In this document: piece after piece, positions 1 to 6,240 of the stretch | How positions within the stretch are numbered: position 1 is the first letter of the stretch | How the letters are laid out: every line of letters starts with the position of its first letter | Translations under genes and position numbers: made by a program | The notes under the pieces: generated by a model | Seen by the model: only the letters and a program-made list of their open reading frames with translations | The model's database searches: none | Told to the model about the DNA's origin: nothing | NCBI GenBank assembly: GCA_002403905.1 | Contig: DHIR01000018.1 | Coordinates: forward strand, 7,123 to 13,377 | From: Mucilaginibacter sp. UBA4741 | GTDB taxonomy: Bacteria > Bacteroidota > Bacteroidia > Sphingobacteriales > Sphingobacteriaceae | Direction of reading: 5' to 3' | DNA: 6,255 nucleotides

Positions 1-29
1 AAGTATGCTCATTAAATTTTATACTTTTG

Positions 30-53
30 ACTAATTAACACTAATTAACACTA
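30..53. repeat. Tandem AT-rich direct repeat, left copies
   Basis: The 14-mer ACTAATTAACACTA occurs at 30-43 and, overlapping by four bases, at 40-53. This makes a 10-bp periodicity (CTAATTAACA, CTAATTAACA, then CTAATTAG). A third exact copy lies at 141-154, beyond the GC-rich inverted repeat. The repeat is seen directly; its role is unknown. It could be a target-site duplication, a protein-binding site in the dnaN leader, or simple slippage. Confidence 0.75.
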
Positions 54-55
54 AT

Positions 56-130
56 TAGCCCCACCCAACCCTCCCCGGTAGGTAGGGCTTTAAAAAGTCT
101 CCCCTACCGGGGGAGATTTAGAGGGGGCTA
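56..130. repeat. GC-rich imperfect inverted repeat in the dnaN leader
   Basis: The outer arms are TAGCCCC (56-62) and GGGGCTA (124-130). The inner arms are CTCCCCGGTAGG (71-82) and CCTACCGGGGGAG (103-115), which match except for one extra G. Between outer and inner arms the pairing is imperfect; the central loop is about 20 bases. The block is far richer in G+C than its surroundings and is flanked by the 14-bp direct repeat. It resembles short interspersed palindromic elements found between genes in Sphingobacteriaceae, though that comparison is from memory. It has no T-run after the stem, so it is not a typical intrinsic terminator. It ends 33 bases before the dnaN start. Confidence 0.65.
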
Positions 131-140
131 TATGTTTACG

Positions 141-154
141 ACTAATTAACACTA
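141..154. repeat. AT-rich direct repeat, right copy
   Basis: This is an exact third copy of the 14-mer found at 30-43 and 40-53, on the other side of the inverted repeat at 56-130. The base before it (G at 140) matches the base before the first copy (G at 29), so the exact match to the first copy is 15 bp. It ends nine bases before the dnaN ATG. It may therefore lie in the 5' untranslated leader or overlap the start region of the promoter. Confidence 0.7.
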
Positions 155-163
155 GATTTATAT

Positions 164-1288
164 ATGAGATTTATAGTTTCTACATCAACATTATTAAAGC
201 AATTGCAGTCTGTAAGCGGTGCATTAAGCAACAGTACCGTATTGCCCATACTGGAAAACTTTTTGTTTGAAATAAAGGATGGAAACTTAACCATTTCGGC
301 AACTGACCTGCAAACCAGCATGACCACCTCTTTAACTGTTGAGTCTAAAGAGAACGGACGTATCGCCATACCATCACGCATATTGTTAGAAACCTTAAAA
401 TCATTACCAGAGCAGCCAATTGCTTTCTCGGTTGATGATGCTACGTTTGCTATCGAGATAAACGCGGGCGATGGTAAATACAAACTAAGCGGCGAGAACG
501 GCGAAGATTTCCCGAAAATACCGGTTGTTGAAAATGCTTCATCAGTAAATTTACCGGCATCGGTTTTAGCCGAGGCTATAAACAAAACCATATTCGCGGT
601 TAGTAATGATGAGTTACGCCCGGCCATGACAGGTGTTTACTGTCAGTTATCAAGCCAATATTTAACCTTTGTAGCTACCGATGCGCACAAGCTGGTACGT
701 TACCGCAGGTTAGATGCAAAGGCTGAAGCTACAACATCATTCATACTGCCTAAAAAGGCTTTAACGCTGCTAAAATCTGCTTTACCAACTGATGATGTAA
801 ATGTGTCTGTTGAATATAACAGCACAAGCGCGTTCTTTAAATTTAACAATATTAACCTGGTTTGCCGCTTAATTGACGAGCGATACCCTGATTACGAGGC
901 GGTTATCCCGTTAAATAATCCTAATAAATTAAGTATTGACCGTTTGGCATTTTTAGGTTCGTTAAGCCGTGTTGCCATTTATGCCAATAAAACCACGCAC
1001 CAGGTTAGGTTAAAAATAACCGGCAGCGAGCTGCATATATCATCAGAAGATATTGATTTTGCAAACGAGGCGCATGAGCGTTTAGGCTGCCAGTATGAAG
1101 GTGAAGATATGGAGATAGGTTTTAACGCCCGTTTTCTGATTGAAATGTTAAAGAATTTAAGCGGCGAAGAGGTGTCATTAGAAATGTCATCACCTAACCG
1201 TGCCGGTTTATTATTACCACAAGGCGGCGATGAGAATGAAGATGTACTGATGTTGGTAATGCCGGTAATGCTGAATAGCTACGCATAA
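164..1288 (+). CDS. dnaN: DNA polymerase III subunit beta (sliding clamp)
   Basis: This is the ring-shaped processivity clamp that tethers DNA polymerase III to DNA and docks other replication and repair proteins. At 374 aa it has the full family length, with three similar clamp domains at about 1-120, 128-245 and 248-374. Visible family motifs are EDFP (114-117), FAVSNDELRPAMTGVY (144-159), ATDAHKLV (171-178, matching E. coli ATDGHRLA at the same numbering), DERYPDYEAVIP (238-249) and the C-terminal VMPVML (365-370). The last forms part of the hydrophobic pocket that binds client peptides, together with T172, H175, L177 and P242. The ATG at 164 gives the canonical N-terminus MRFIVS. No Shine-Dalgarno is seen, as usual in Bacteroidota. 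dnaA is not adjacent on the visible side. An intrinsic terminator follows, so the gene probably forms its own transcription unit. A weak -7-like TATGTTTA lies at 131-138, with no convincing -33 element. Confidence 0.97.
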   Translation: MRFIVSTSTLLKQLQSVSGALSNSTVLPILENFLFEIKDGNLTISATDLQTSMTTSLTVESKENGRIAIPSRILLETLKSLPEQPIAFSVDDATFAIEINAGDGKYKLSGENGEDFPKIPVVENASSVNLPASVLAEAINKTIFAVSNDELRPAMTGVYCQLSSQYLTFVATDAHKLVRYRRLDAKAEATTSFILPKKALTLLKSALPTDDVNVSVEYNSTSAFFKFNNINLVCRLIDERYPDYEAVIPLNNPNKLSIDRLAFLGSLSRVAIYANKTTHQVRLKITGSELHISSEDIDFANEAHERLGCQYEGEDMEIGFNARFLIEMLKNLSGEEVSLEMSSPNRAGLLLPQGGDENEDVLMLVMPVMLNSYA

Positions 1289-1320
1289 GTGTAAACTTAA
1301 ATTATAGATAAGAAACTTAT

Positions 1321-1347
1321 AGTCCGGCTTAAAAACCGGACTTTTTT
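1321..1347 (+). terminator. Rho-independent terminator of dnaN
   Basis: A perfect 7-bp stem, AGTCCGG (1321-1327) with CCGGACT (1336-1342), encloses an 8-nt loop and runs directly into six Ts (1342-1347). It lies 32 bases after the dnaN stop and separates dnaN from the lipoprotein pair. The rest of this gap (1289-1320 and 1348-1405) is AT-rich, and I see no clear promoter in it. Confidence 0.88.
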
Positions 1348-1405
1348 GTTAACCCTGATAACAAAACCAACAATAAGCAGTTATATAACATCTGGTTATT
1401 TATAT

Positions 1406-2083
1406 ATGAATATTAAAGCCATACTCTTCTTTTTTGCCGTTGTTGTTATAGGTTTATCAGCCTGTACAAAAACGGATGGCGATTTGGCGGTTACTAATAA
1501 ATCGACTTTTCTTAGCGTAATTAACGCAAGCGCAGATACCTTAAATTTTTACCAAAACGGTACCCGCTTAAATAATAGCTCTAACTTATATCCATTTGGC
1601 TTATTAAGTAATTTATCGGTAACGGTGGGTTTGCAAAACTTTCAGTTTAAAAAAGCCGGCAGCCCAAATGCGCTGGTTGATGCACCAAATACCATAAAAG
1701 CAGATAGCACTTATACCCTGATCTTTGCCGGCGAAACTACTGACCAGGTGTTTTTATTGACGGATCATTTTTTAATCCCCGATAGCACGGCAATTATCAG
1801 GTTTGTAAATGCATCAGCAACGGCGGGTAGTTTAGATGTTACCATAGGTAGTGCGTTTAATTATAAAAACCAGGCTTTTAAATCGGCTACGCCATTTGTT
1901 AAAGTACCTGCCGGTAAAAACAGATTAACAATTTATAAATCGGGCAGTACAACACCGTTAATTACGCCCGGCGATTTAACTTTGGTTGGGGGTACTTCGT
2001 ACACATTATATACAAAAGGATCGTTAAATGGCACTGGAAACAATGTGTTTGGTGCCCGCATTTTAATATCTACACAATTTTAA
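1406..2083 (+). CDS. DUF4397-domain lipoprotein (first of pair)
   Basis: This is a 225-aa predicted lipoprotein of unknown function. Residues 1-19 form a type II signal peptide: K4, a hydrophobic run, then lipobox LSAC with the lipidated Cys at 20. T-K-T-D after the Cys suits surface or outer-membrane retention. The body has two similar halves, each opening with the DUF4397-type strand motif: FLSVINASADTLNFY (35-49) and IIRFVNASATAGSLDV (130-145). Later strands follow the pattern ADSTYTLIFAG and GGTSYTLYTKG. The domain is expected to be a beta-sandwich. I chose the ATG at 1406 because it puts a proper signal peptide at the N-terminus; the longer frame from TTG at 1346 would begin inside the dnaN terminator. 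The stop TAA shares its last base with the next gene's ATG, suggesting translational coupling. DUF4397 identity is recognised from motif pattern; no biochemical role is known to me. Confidence 0.85.
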   Translation: MNIKAILFFFAVVVIGLSACTKTDGDLAVTNKSTFLSVINASADTLNFYQNGTRLNNSSNLYPFGLLSNLSVTVGLQNFQFKKAGSPNALVDAPNTIKADSTYTLIFAGETTDQVFLLTDHFLIPDSTAIIRFVNASATAGSLDVTIGSAFNYKNQAFKSATPFVKVPAGKNRLTIYKSGSTTPLITPGDLTLVGGTSYTLYTKGSLNGTGNNVFGARILISTQF

Positions 2084-2799
2084 TGAACATGGCAGATAAA
2101 AATAGGGTAATGGTTTTTCTGTTTTTATGTTGTGCCGGCATAATGATATTGCCATTTATAGCATCGTGCGGAAAAAGCGGGACCGTTTCTCCATCAAGCT
2201 TGCGCATACAAATGCAGGTAATAAACTTAAGCCCCGATCTGCAGCCTGTAAATTTATATATGGGAGCCTTTAAGCAGACTGGTTATTTTGCTTATCCCAG
2301 CGCTTCGGGATATTTCTCATTAACAGCTATTGATACGCCTATACGTATCAAGTCGTACTCTCAAGCAATTTCAAGTGTTAATATTCTATCACTGGATACA
2401 CTTTTAAAACCCAACTTAAAGTATACACTGTTTATTACCGGTTTACGTATTGATAGTACTATTACTTCTATATTCACTGTTGATACTGCCGCTACTCCTA
2501 CTGTGGGCAGGGGTAAAATAAGGTTTGTTAACGCGTCGCCACGCTCAACAGGGTTTGATGTGCTGGCCAATGGTGTAATGGCGTTTACCAATCAAACGTA
2601 TAAAAATGTATCTAAATTTATCCAGATACCTCCCGGCACCTATGATTTTAAAATACTGCCCAAGGGTTTAACTACAGTCGTATCCGATTTTCCCAACATT
2701 ACCATTGCCGATGGTAAAATATATACGCTTTATTGCCGGGGCATAGCAGGCGGAGCCGATTCTGTAGCGTTTGGCGCCGGTATAATAAGTAACAAATAG
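2083..2799 (+). CDS. DUF4397-domain lipoprotein (second of pair)
   Basis: This is a 238-aa predicted lipoprotein and a diverged paralogue of the gene before it. A basic N-terminus (K6, R8), a hydrophobic segment (9-25) and lipobox IASC give a lipidated Cys at 29. Two DUF4397-like halves begin at MQVINLSPDLQPVNLY (44-59) and KIRFVNASPRSTGFDV (145-160). The second is very close to the matching motif in the first protein, while the first halves are much more divergent. KYTLFITG and IYTLYCRG are the end strands of each half. The ATG at 2083 overlaps the previous stop by one base (TAATG). An alternative ATG lies at 2089, two codons on, and would give the same mature lipoprotein. The function is unknown; co-production with the first protein is inferred from the overlap. 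Confidence 0.84.
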   Translation: MNMADKNRVMVFLFLCCAGIMILPFIASCGKSGTVSPSSLRIQMQVINLSPDLQPVNLYMGAFKQTGYFAYPSASGYFSLTAIDTPIRIKSYSQAISSVNILSLDTLLKPNLKYTLFITGLRIDSTITSIFTVDTAATPTVGRGKIRFVNASPRSTGFDVLANGVMAFTNQTYKNVSKFIQIPPGTYDFKILPKGLTTVVSDFPNITIADGKIYTLYCRGIAGGADSVAFGAGIISNK

Positions 2800-2818
2800 G
2801 CTTTACCGTTTATATTTA

Positions 2819-2826
2819 TAATTTTG
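2819..2826 (+). promoter_or_regulatory. Candidate Bacteroidota -7 promoter element for the DedA gene
   Basis: TAATTTTG is an exact match to the Bacteroidota primary-sigma -7 consensus TAnnTTTG and is followed by C, as is common. It lies 16 bases before the TTG start of the DedA gene and downstream of the DUF4397 stop, so the leader would be very short. No TTTG-type -33 element is visible at the usual 19-21-base spacing, so this is only a candidate. Confidence 0.45.
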
Positions 2827-2842
2827 CCCCAAATTTAAGCCA

Positions 2843-3481
2843 TTGGAAATTCTTAAAGCATTACTTGATTTTATAATTCATATTGATAAGCACCTGGTGC
2901 AAATTACCAGTCAATATCAAGGATGGACCTACCTTATACTTTTTGTAATAATTTTTGCCGAAACCGGCTTTGTGATAACCCCATTTTTACCCGGCGATTC
3001 TTTATTATTCGCGGCCGGTGCTTTAATAGCCGGTGGTAACTCGGGGCTTAATATATATATAGTAACGATAATATTAACCATGGCAGCTTTTACAGGTAAT
3101 ACAGTAAATTATTTACTGGGTAATTACTTTGGCCCCAAGGTATTTAAAGAAGAAAATAAGATATTAAAACTGGATTATTACCTGCAAACCAAAGCCTTTT
3201 TTGATAAGTACGGCGGTAAGGCTGTAATATTTAGCAGGTTTATGCCTATTATTCGTACTATTGCGCCTTTTGTGGCAGGGGTAGGGCGCATGTCGTTTTT
3301 ACGTTATAGTTTGTATAATATTATTGGTGGCGTATCATGGATAGTGCTTTTCCTGTTCGCGGGTTATATGTTGGGTAATGTGCCGTTCTTTAAGGCTCAT
3401 TTTTCGTTAATAGGTATTGTTATTATTGTGGTATCGGTTATCCCGCCGATTATTGCGGCAATAAGAAGCAAAAAGAAATAA
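2843..3481 (+). CDS. DedA family (VTT/SNARE-associated domain) membrane protein
   Basis: This is a 212-aa integral inner-membrane protein of the DedA superfamily. Characterised members move lipid carriers such as undecaprenyl phosphate or phospholipids across the membrane and affect envelope integrity and cation or peptide sensitivity. Family landmarks are E40-T-G followed by the re-entrant loop FLPGDSLLFAAGAL (48-61), GNTVNYLLGNYFG (85-97), and the long signature starting FFDKYGGKA (119-127). That signature continues through SRFMPIIRT (131-139, including R132 and R138) to FVAGVGR (143-149). Hydrophobic segments lie at about 30-47, 52-64, 70-90, 158-177 and 188-207, and the C-terminus is basic (RSKKK). 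The length is typical. The frame has no ATG or GTG between the upstream stop (2819-2821) and the body of the protein, so TTG at 2843 is the best start; it gives MEILKALLDF. A REP-like hairpin cluster begins three bases after the stop. The exact substrate cannot be told from sequence. Confidence 0.92.
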   Translation: MEILKALLDFIIHIDKHLVQITSQYQGWTYLILFVIIFAETGFVITPFLPGDSLLFAAGALIAGGNSGLNIYIVTIILTMAAFTGNTVNYLLGNYFGPKVFKEENKILKLDYYLQTKAFFDKYGGKAVIFSRFMPIIRTIAPFVAGVGRMSFLRYSLYNIIGGVSWIVLFLFAGYMLGNVPFFKAHFSLIGIVIIVVSVIPPIIAAIRSKKK

Positions 3482-3484
3482 ACC

Positions 3485-3593
3485 CGTAGAGACGCAATAC
3501 TTTGCGTCTCCTGTATAATTTCGTAGAGACGCAATACTTTGCGTCTCATACTACATTGTTTCTGCACGGAGACGCGAAGTATCGCGTCTCTAC
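3485..3593. repeat. REP-like palindrome cluster (two direct copies, one inverted)
   Basis: Three copies of a 26-bp hairpin unit fill most of the gap between two convergent genes. Copy 1 (3485-3510) and copy 2 (3522-3547) are identical: CGTA followed by stem GAGACGCAA, loop TACT, stem TTGCGTCTC. Copy 3 (3568-3593) is inverted, and read on the minus strand it has stem GAGACGCGA, loop TACT, stem TCGCGTCTC. The A-to-G change in one arm is matched by T-to-C in the other, so the 9-bp stem stays perfect. Spacers are 11 and 20 bases. The facing pair of copies 2 and 3 has the layout of a REPIN, a mobile palindrome doublet usually moved by a RAYT transposase encoded elsewhere. No RAYT gene is in the window. 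The hairpins may also end or protect the transcripts arriving from both sides. Confidence 0.88.
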
Positions 3594-3598
3594 AATTA

Positions 3599-4561
3599 TC
3601 ATTTCGTATCAAACGGCGCTATCTTACCGGCTTTAAATACCATTTCCTCTTTTTGAATCTTAACCCTGTCGGTAGTACTTAACGGTTGCTTGATCAATTT
3701 ATTCAAATCAGGCTGCCCGGCATCAACCCAGGCCGAATACCAGTAACTACCCACCGATAACACCGCCGATCGCATGCGCCGCTGCACCATGCCCCGCATT
3801 AATTTTTGATAAGCCAGACTATAATCAGCAGAGTAATCTTTAATTGGTTTTTTGCCATGCATCACCATTTCGTATTTTTTATTGGCAGGATAGGTTTTGT
3901 TTAACAATCTTTCTAATCGCAAAACAGAATCGACCTCACTAAAAGAAGTGTGACAAATTTTAAAAGCCTCTTTTAACGGGTTCTCAATATAACGGGCTTT
4001 ACCGGCATAGCAGTTATAATTGGCGGCAGCAAGCTCGGGTATGCGGCTTTCCCATAAGGCATGCAGGCCCGTTTGGTTGGTAAGCTGCCCGTTATAGTTT
4101 TGGGTAAGGTGTAAGGGTACATGTGCGTCGGCAATATAATGGCCCAGGTTGGCCGATGCCGTTAGTATGCCTGTAGTATCATGCCCTTTAAAAGCACTAA
4201 CCAGTTTATAGTAATTGTATTGGATAGACCAGGGCACGGTGCCGTATTTGTTAAGGGTATCTTCCGAATATTTTATAACGGCATCATCCCAACGTTCGGG
4301 TATCAACCTAAAGGGGTTTTTACCATAATGGTCTGCGTTTAAATAATGGCGTGGCGCTTCCAGCGAATCCACATACCGCCGTTTATCCGCGCTGATGGCA
4401 TGCTCGGTAATAAACCCGATGTTGGCCTTGTAAAATCCTGCCATTGCCTTAGGCAGCGTAAAAACAGCCAGTCGGTTAATACGGTAATGCGCAAAGAATC
4501 CCCAGGAAGAGCAGAGTGTTATTACTAATAAGCCAATGATGATCCTGGCGGATGATTTCAT
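3599..4561 (-). CDS. Secreted zinc-dependent phospholipase C / P1-nuclease-fold hydrolase
   Basis: This is a 320-aa exported enzyme of the zinc-dependent phospholipase C/P1 nuclease superfamily, which hydrolyses phosphodiester bonds with three zinc ions. Residues 1-19 are a Sec signal peptide; cleavage before W20 would expose the Trp that in this fold binds zinc through its own amino group. Other likely ligands are H25, D59 (in SADKRR), H72 (in PRHYLNADH), then H141, D145 and H151 in GHYIADAHVPLH, and H167 with E171 in GLHALWE. The H-x3-D-x5-H spacing is the family signature. The final H-x3-E pair matches phosphatidylcholine-type phospholipase C (Glu) rather than P1 nuclease (Asp). The Trp-to-first-His spacing of five is more like P1. 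The substrate is therefore open. The ATG at 4561 is set by the signal peptide. It lies 38 bases after the MutS-like gene on the same strand with no clear promoter between, so read-through transcription is possible. Its stop is five bases from the REP-like cluster. Confidence 0.85.
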   Translation of the reverse strand: MKSSARIIIGLLVITLCSSWGFFAHYRINRLAVFTLPKAMAGFYKANIGFITEHAISADKRRYVDSLEAPRHYLNADHYGKNPFRLIPERWDDAVIKYSEDTLNKYGTVPWSIQYNYYKLVSAFKGHDTTGILTASANLGHYIADAHVPLHLTQNYNGQLTNQTGLHALWESRIPELAAANYNCYAGKARYIENPLKEAFKICHTSFSEVDSVLRLERLLNKTYPANKKYEMVMHGKKPIKDYSADYSLAYQKLMRGMVQRRMRSAVLSVGSYWYSAWVDAGQPDLNKLIKQPLSTTDRVKIQKEEMVFKAGKIAPFDTK

Positions 4562-4599
4562 TTTATGTTTTGGTTTTTAATGTCGACCTGCTGATATTA

Positions 4600-5820
4600 T
4601 CAGGACAGATTATATTTATCACGTAACTGAATGCTTAATTTATTAGCTTCATCTATTATACTTTCCGGATAGCCTAGTCTTTGTAAAACGGCTATCCCGT
4701 TCTTGTTTTTAAGTAGCCCTTCTTTGATCTTATAATCAAATATAATTTGATTATCGCCCATGATTTCTTCGAAAGAAAATACTTTATAATCCTCACCAAG
4801 CAGTTCGGCTAGTTCCAGATCATGGGTAGATACAAATACAAAGCCTTTGTTTTTAATAAAGTAGGAGAGCACGGCCTTTGCTGCCGCAACCCGCTCAATG
4901 GTGTTAGTGCCTCTAAAAATCTCGTCAATAATAACCAGGCTGTTTATGGGCTGGCTGGCTATTACATCTTCAATAATGGTTTTGATCGATAACGCCTCTG
5001 CCTGGAAATAACTTTTACTTTCTCCCAGATCGTCACTCATATTTATACTGGTCAGTATTTTTAGTGGTGGCGAACAATACTCGTGGGCAAAACTGGTATT
5101 TATCGTTTGCGCTACAATAGAGTTTATAGCCGCGGCCCTAATAAACGTGGTTTTGCCGGACATGTTTGATCCGGTTATTAGAACACCTTGTTTGTTATCA
5201 ATAGTTATAGAGTTTGGTACACAGTTATCTATGAGCGGATGATACAGATCTTTAATTACAATATTGTCTCTGCCAGTAGAAAATTGCGGTTTACAATAGT
5301 ATGCTGCCCCTTCCCTTACCGATTGGATAGAAATAGCCATATCAACCCTGGCCACTGCTTCGTAAAGTGTTTTAATATCTGCCAGGTATTTATTTACTCT
5401 GTCTATAGAAATTATAAACATAAAAGGCTCTAGCAGCAGGAGTATCTTAAACCATTCACTGATTAAAAAAGAAATATCCGTAGGGTCCGAGTCTATTTTG
5501 CTTTGAAAATTTATAAAGCTTAATGACCGTTTTAGCGTAGCAACATGATTTAAGCTATTGTTAACGCTGTCGTTATCTTCCAATAATTTATTGATAGCCA
5601 GCCATCGGCCTACTTTATATAATATTAAAAGCTGGGGTAATGACGGGGTATAGCCCAGCGTCTTCATTTTATTCATAAAATGGATGCCTACGTTGGCAGC
5701 AATCATTAATAAAAGCAGAACGAAAGTGAACTGGTTGAGTACGATAAATAAACTTATAATAAGCCCTACAGTTAAAAACGGTGCTATGCGGATATAAGCT
5801 TTAAGCAGCGGTTTAAACAA
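4600..5820 (-). CDS. MutS-like ATPase, C-terminal part of an interrupted gene
   Basis: This 406-codon frame holds the intact ATPase of a MutS-related protein. In order: two hydrophobic membrane segments (about 13-29 and 31-48); a helical lever-like region (about 60-190); Walker A GSNMSGKTT (217-225); the MutS signature loop SDDLGESKSYFQAEA (262-276); Walker B LVIIDE (295-300) followed by FRGTNTIER; and the switch STHD (331-334). These are the nucleotide-binding motifs of MutS. The mismatch-reading N-terminal domain of true MutS is absent, and the membrane segments point to a membrane-bound paralogue known in Bacteroidota, whose function is not established. It should not be named mutS. The first usable start codon is TTG at 5820, but the homologous frame continues upstream without a break to a TAA at 5965-5967 and then beyond it. 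I therefore think this is the 3' part of a longer gene and that 5820 is not the natural start. The ending tgtaaaacg-type frame runs normally to TGA at 4600-4602. Confidence 0.8.
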   Translation of the reverse strand: MFKPLLKAYIRIAPFLTVGLIISLFIVLNQFTFVLLLLMIAANVGIHFMNKMKTLGYTPSLPQLLILYKVGRWLAINKLLEDNDSVNNSLNHVATLKRSLSFINFQSKIDSDPTDISFLISEWFKILLLLEPFMFIISIDRVNKYLADIKTLYEAVARVDMAISIQSVREGAAYYCKPQFSTGRDNIVIKDLYHPLIDNCVPNSITIDNKQGVLITGSNMSGKTTFIRAAAINSIVAQTINTSFAHEYCSPPLKILTSINMSDDLGESKSYFQAEALSIKTIIEDVIASQPINSLVIIDEIFRGTNTIERVAAAKAVLSYFIKNKGFVFVSTHDLELAELLGEDYKVFSFEEIMGDNQIIFDYKIKEGLLKNKNGIAVLQRLGYPESIIDEANKLSIQLRDKYNLS

Positions 5821-5967
5821 AGGTTGCTGCAGGTTGCTGAATAATCCAGGCAGGTAATAAGCATTGGAATTGTTGAGTTCTGATAGTTTTAGTTCAGCAA
5901 GTTCCCTTAGGTCTTTGTCGCGGTTAATGTGCGCTATATTCTTTTCAAGTGTATCAAAATAGGTTTA

Positions 5968-6240
5968 AGAAACTGCTGATTTGTGTAGTTGCTTGTACAG
6001 ATACTGCTGTCCGGGCTTAGAGTTGGTACGATCCAGGTATTCAAACAAGTCATCAAGGTCAGCAGCGGTATTGTCAGAGACATAGTTGTCGTCGCAATTG
6101 TCTAAATAGGCTGAGATCAGGTCAAACCGGCGGTTGGCAATTATTGGTTTACCCCATCGCTCTCTTATTTTAGCCAGTTTTTTGTTTTGCGAGCTGCCGC
6201 TATTAGCTAAACTTAGTATTAATAAGATTATAACTAACGT
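5968..6240 (-). pseudogene. 5' part of the MutS-like gene, cut off by an in-frame stop
   Basis: This reads in the same frame as the ATPase part (offset from 5820 is a multiple of three) and is open from 6249 down to the TAA at 5965-5967. The 91 codons from 6240 give a hydrophobic anchor (LVIILLILSLAN, 2-13), a basic patch with KIRERWGKP (24-32), and DLDDLFEYLDRTNSKPGQQ (61-79). These are the conserved N-terminal elements I recall for Bacteroidota membrane-anchored MutS-like proteins. Joined across the stop, with TYFDTLEKN continuing on the other side, the whole would be about 546 codons, near the family's usual 550-600. No ATG, GTG or TTG precedes the anchor; an in-frame TAA lies at 6250-6252, and ACG at 6238-6240 stands where an ATG would be expected. 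The ancestral gene is clear; whether the lesion is natural or a sequence error is not. Confidence 0.68.

Noticed and set aside
56..130. Terminator for an upstream gene
   Set aside because: It has no T-run directly after the stem on either strand, no gene is visible upstream in the window, and the central loop is long.
142..627. Minus-strand open frame inside dnaN
   Set aside because: It is antisense to a strongly conserved gene and its translation resembles no family I know; it is a shadow frame. The open frames at 2361-2591 (-), 3397-3612 (-), 4346-4528 (+) and 5188-5433 (+) were dropped for the same reason.
164..1288. Replication origin next to dnaN
   Set aside because: No DnaA-box cluster is visible and dnaA is not seen. 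In Bacteroidota dnaN is often away from the origin.
1346..1405. N-terminal extension of the first DUF4397 protein from TTG at 1346
   Set aside because: The TTG lies in the T-run of the dnaN terminator, and the extra 20 residues would bury the lipoprotein signal peptide. ATG at 1406 gives a standard signal peptide and lipobox.
3485..3593. Possible CRISPR array
   Set aside because: There are only three units, one is inverted, and spacers are 11 and 20 bases. The units are perfect hairpins and no cas gene is near.
4591..4603. Short palindrome CTGATATTATCAG at the end of the MutS-like gene
   Set aside because: It has a short AT-rich stem with almost no loop and no T-run after it on the minus strand, so it is neither a convincing terminator nor a clear operator.
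4600..5820. Naming the ATPase gene mutS
   Set aside because: It lacks the mismatch-recognition domain and has membrane segments, so it belongs to a MutS-related paralogue family and not to the repair MutS.
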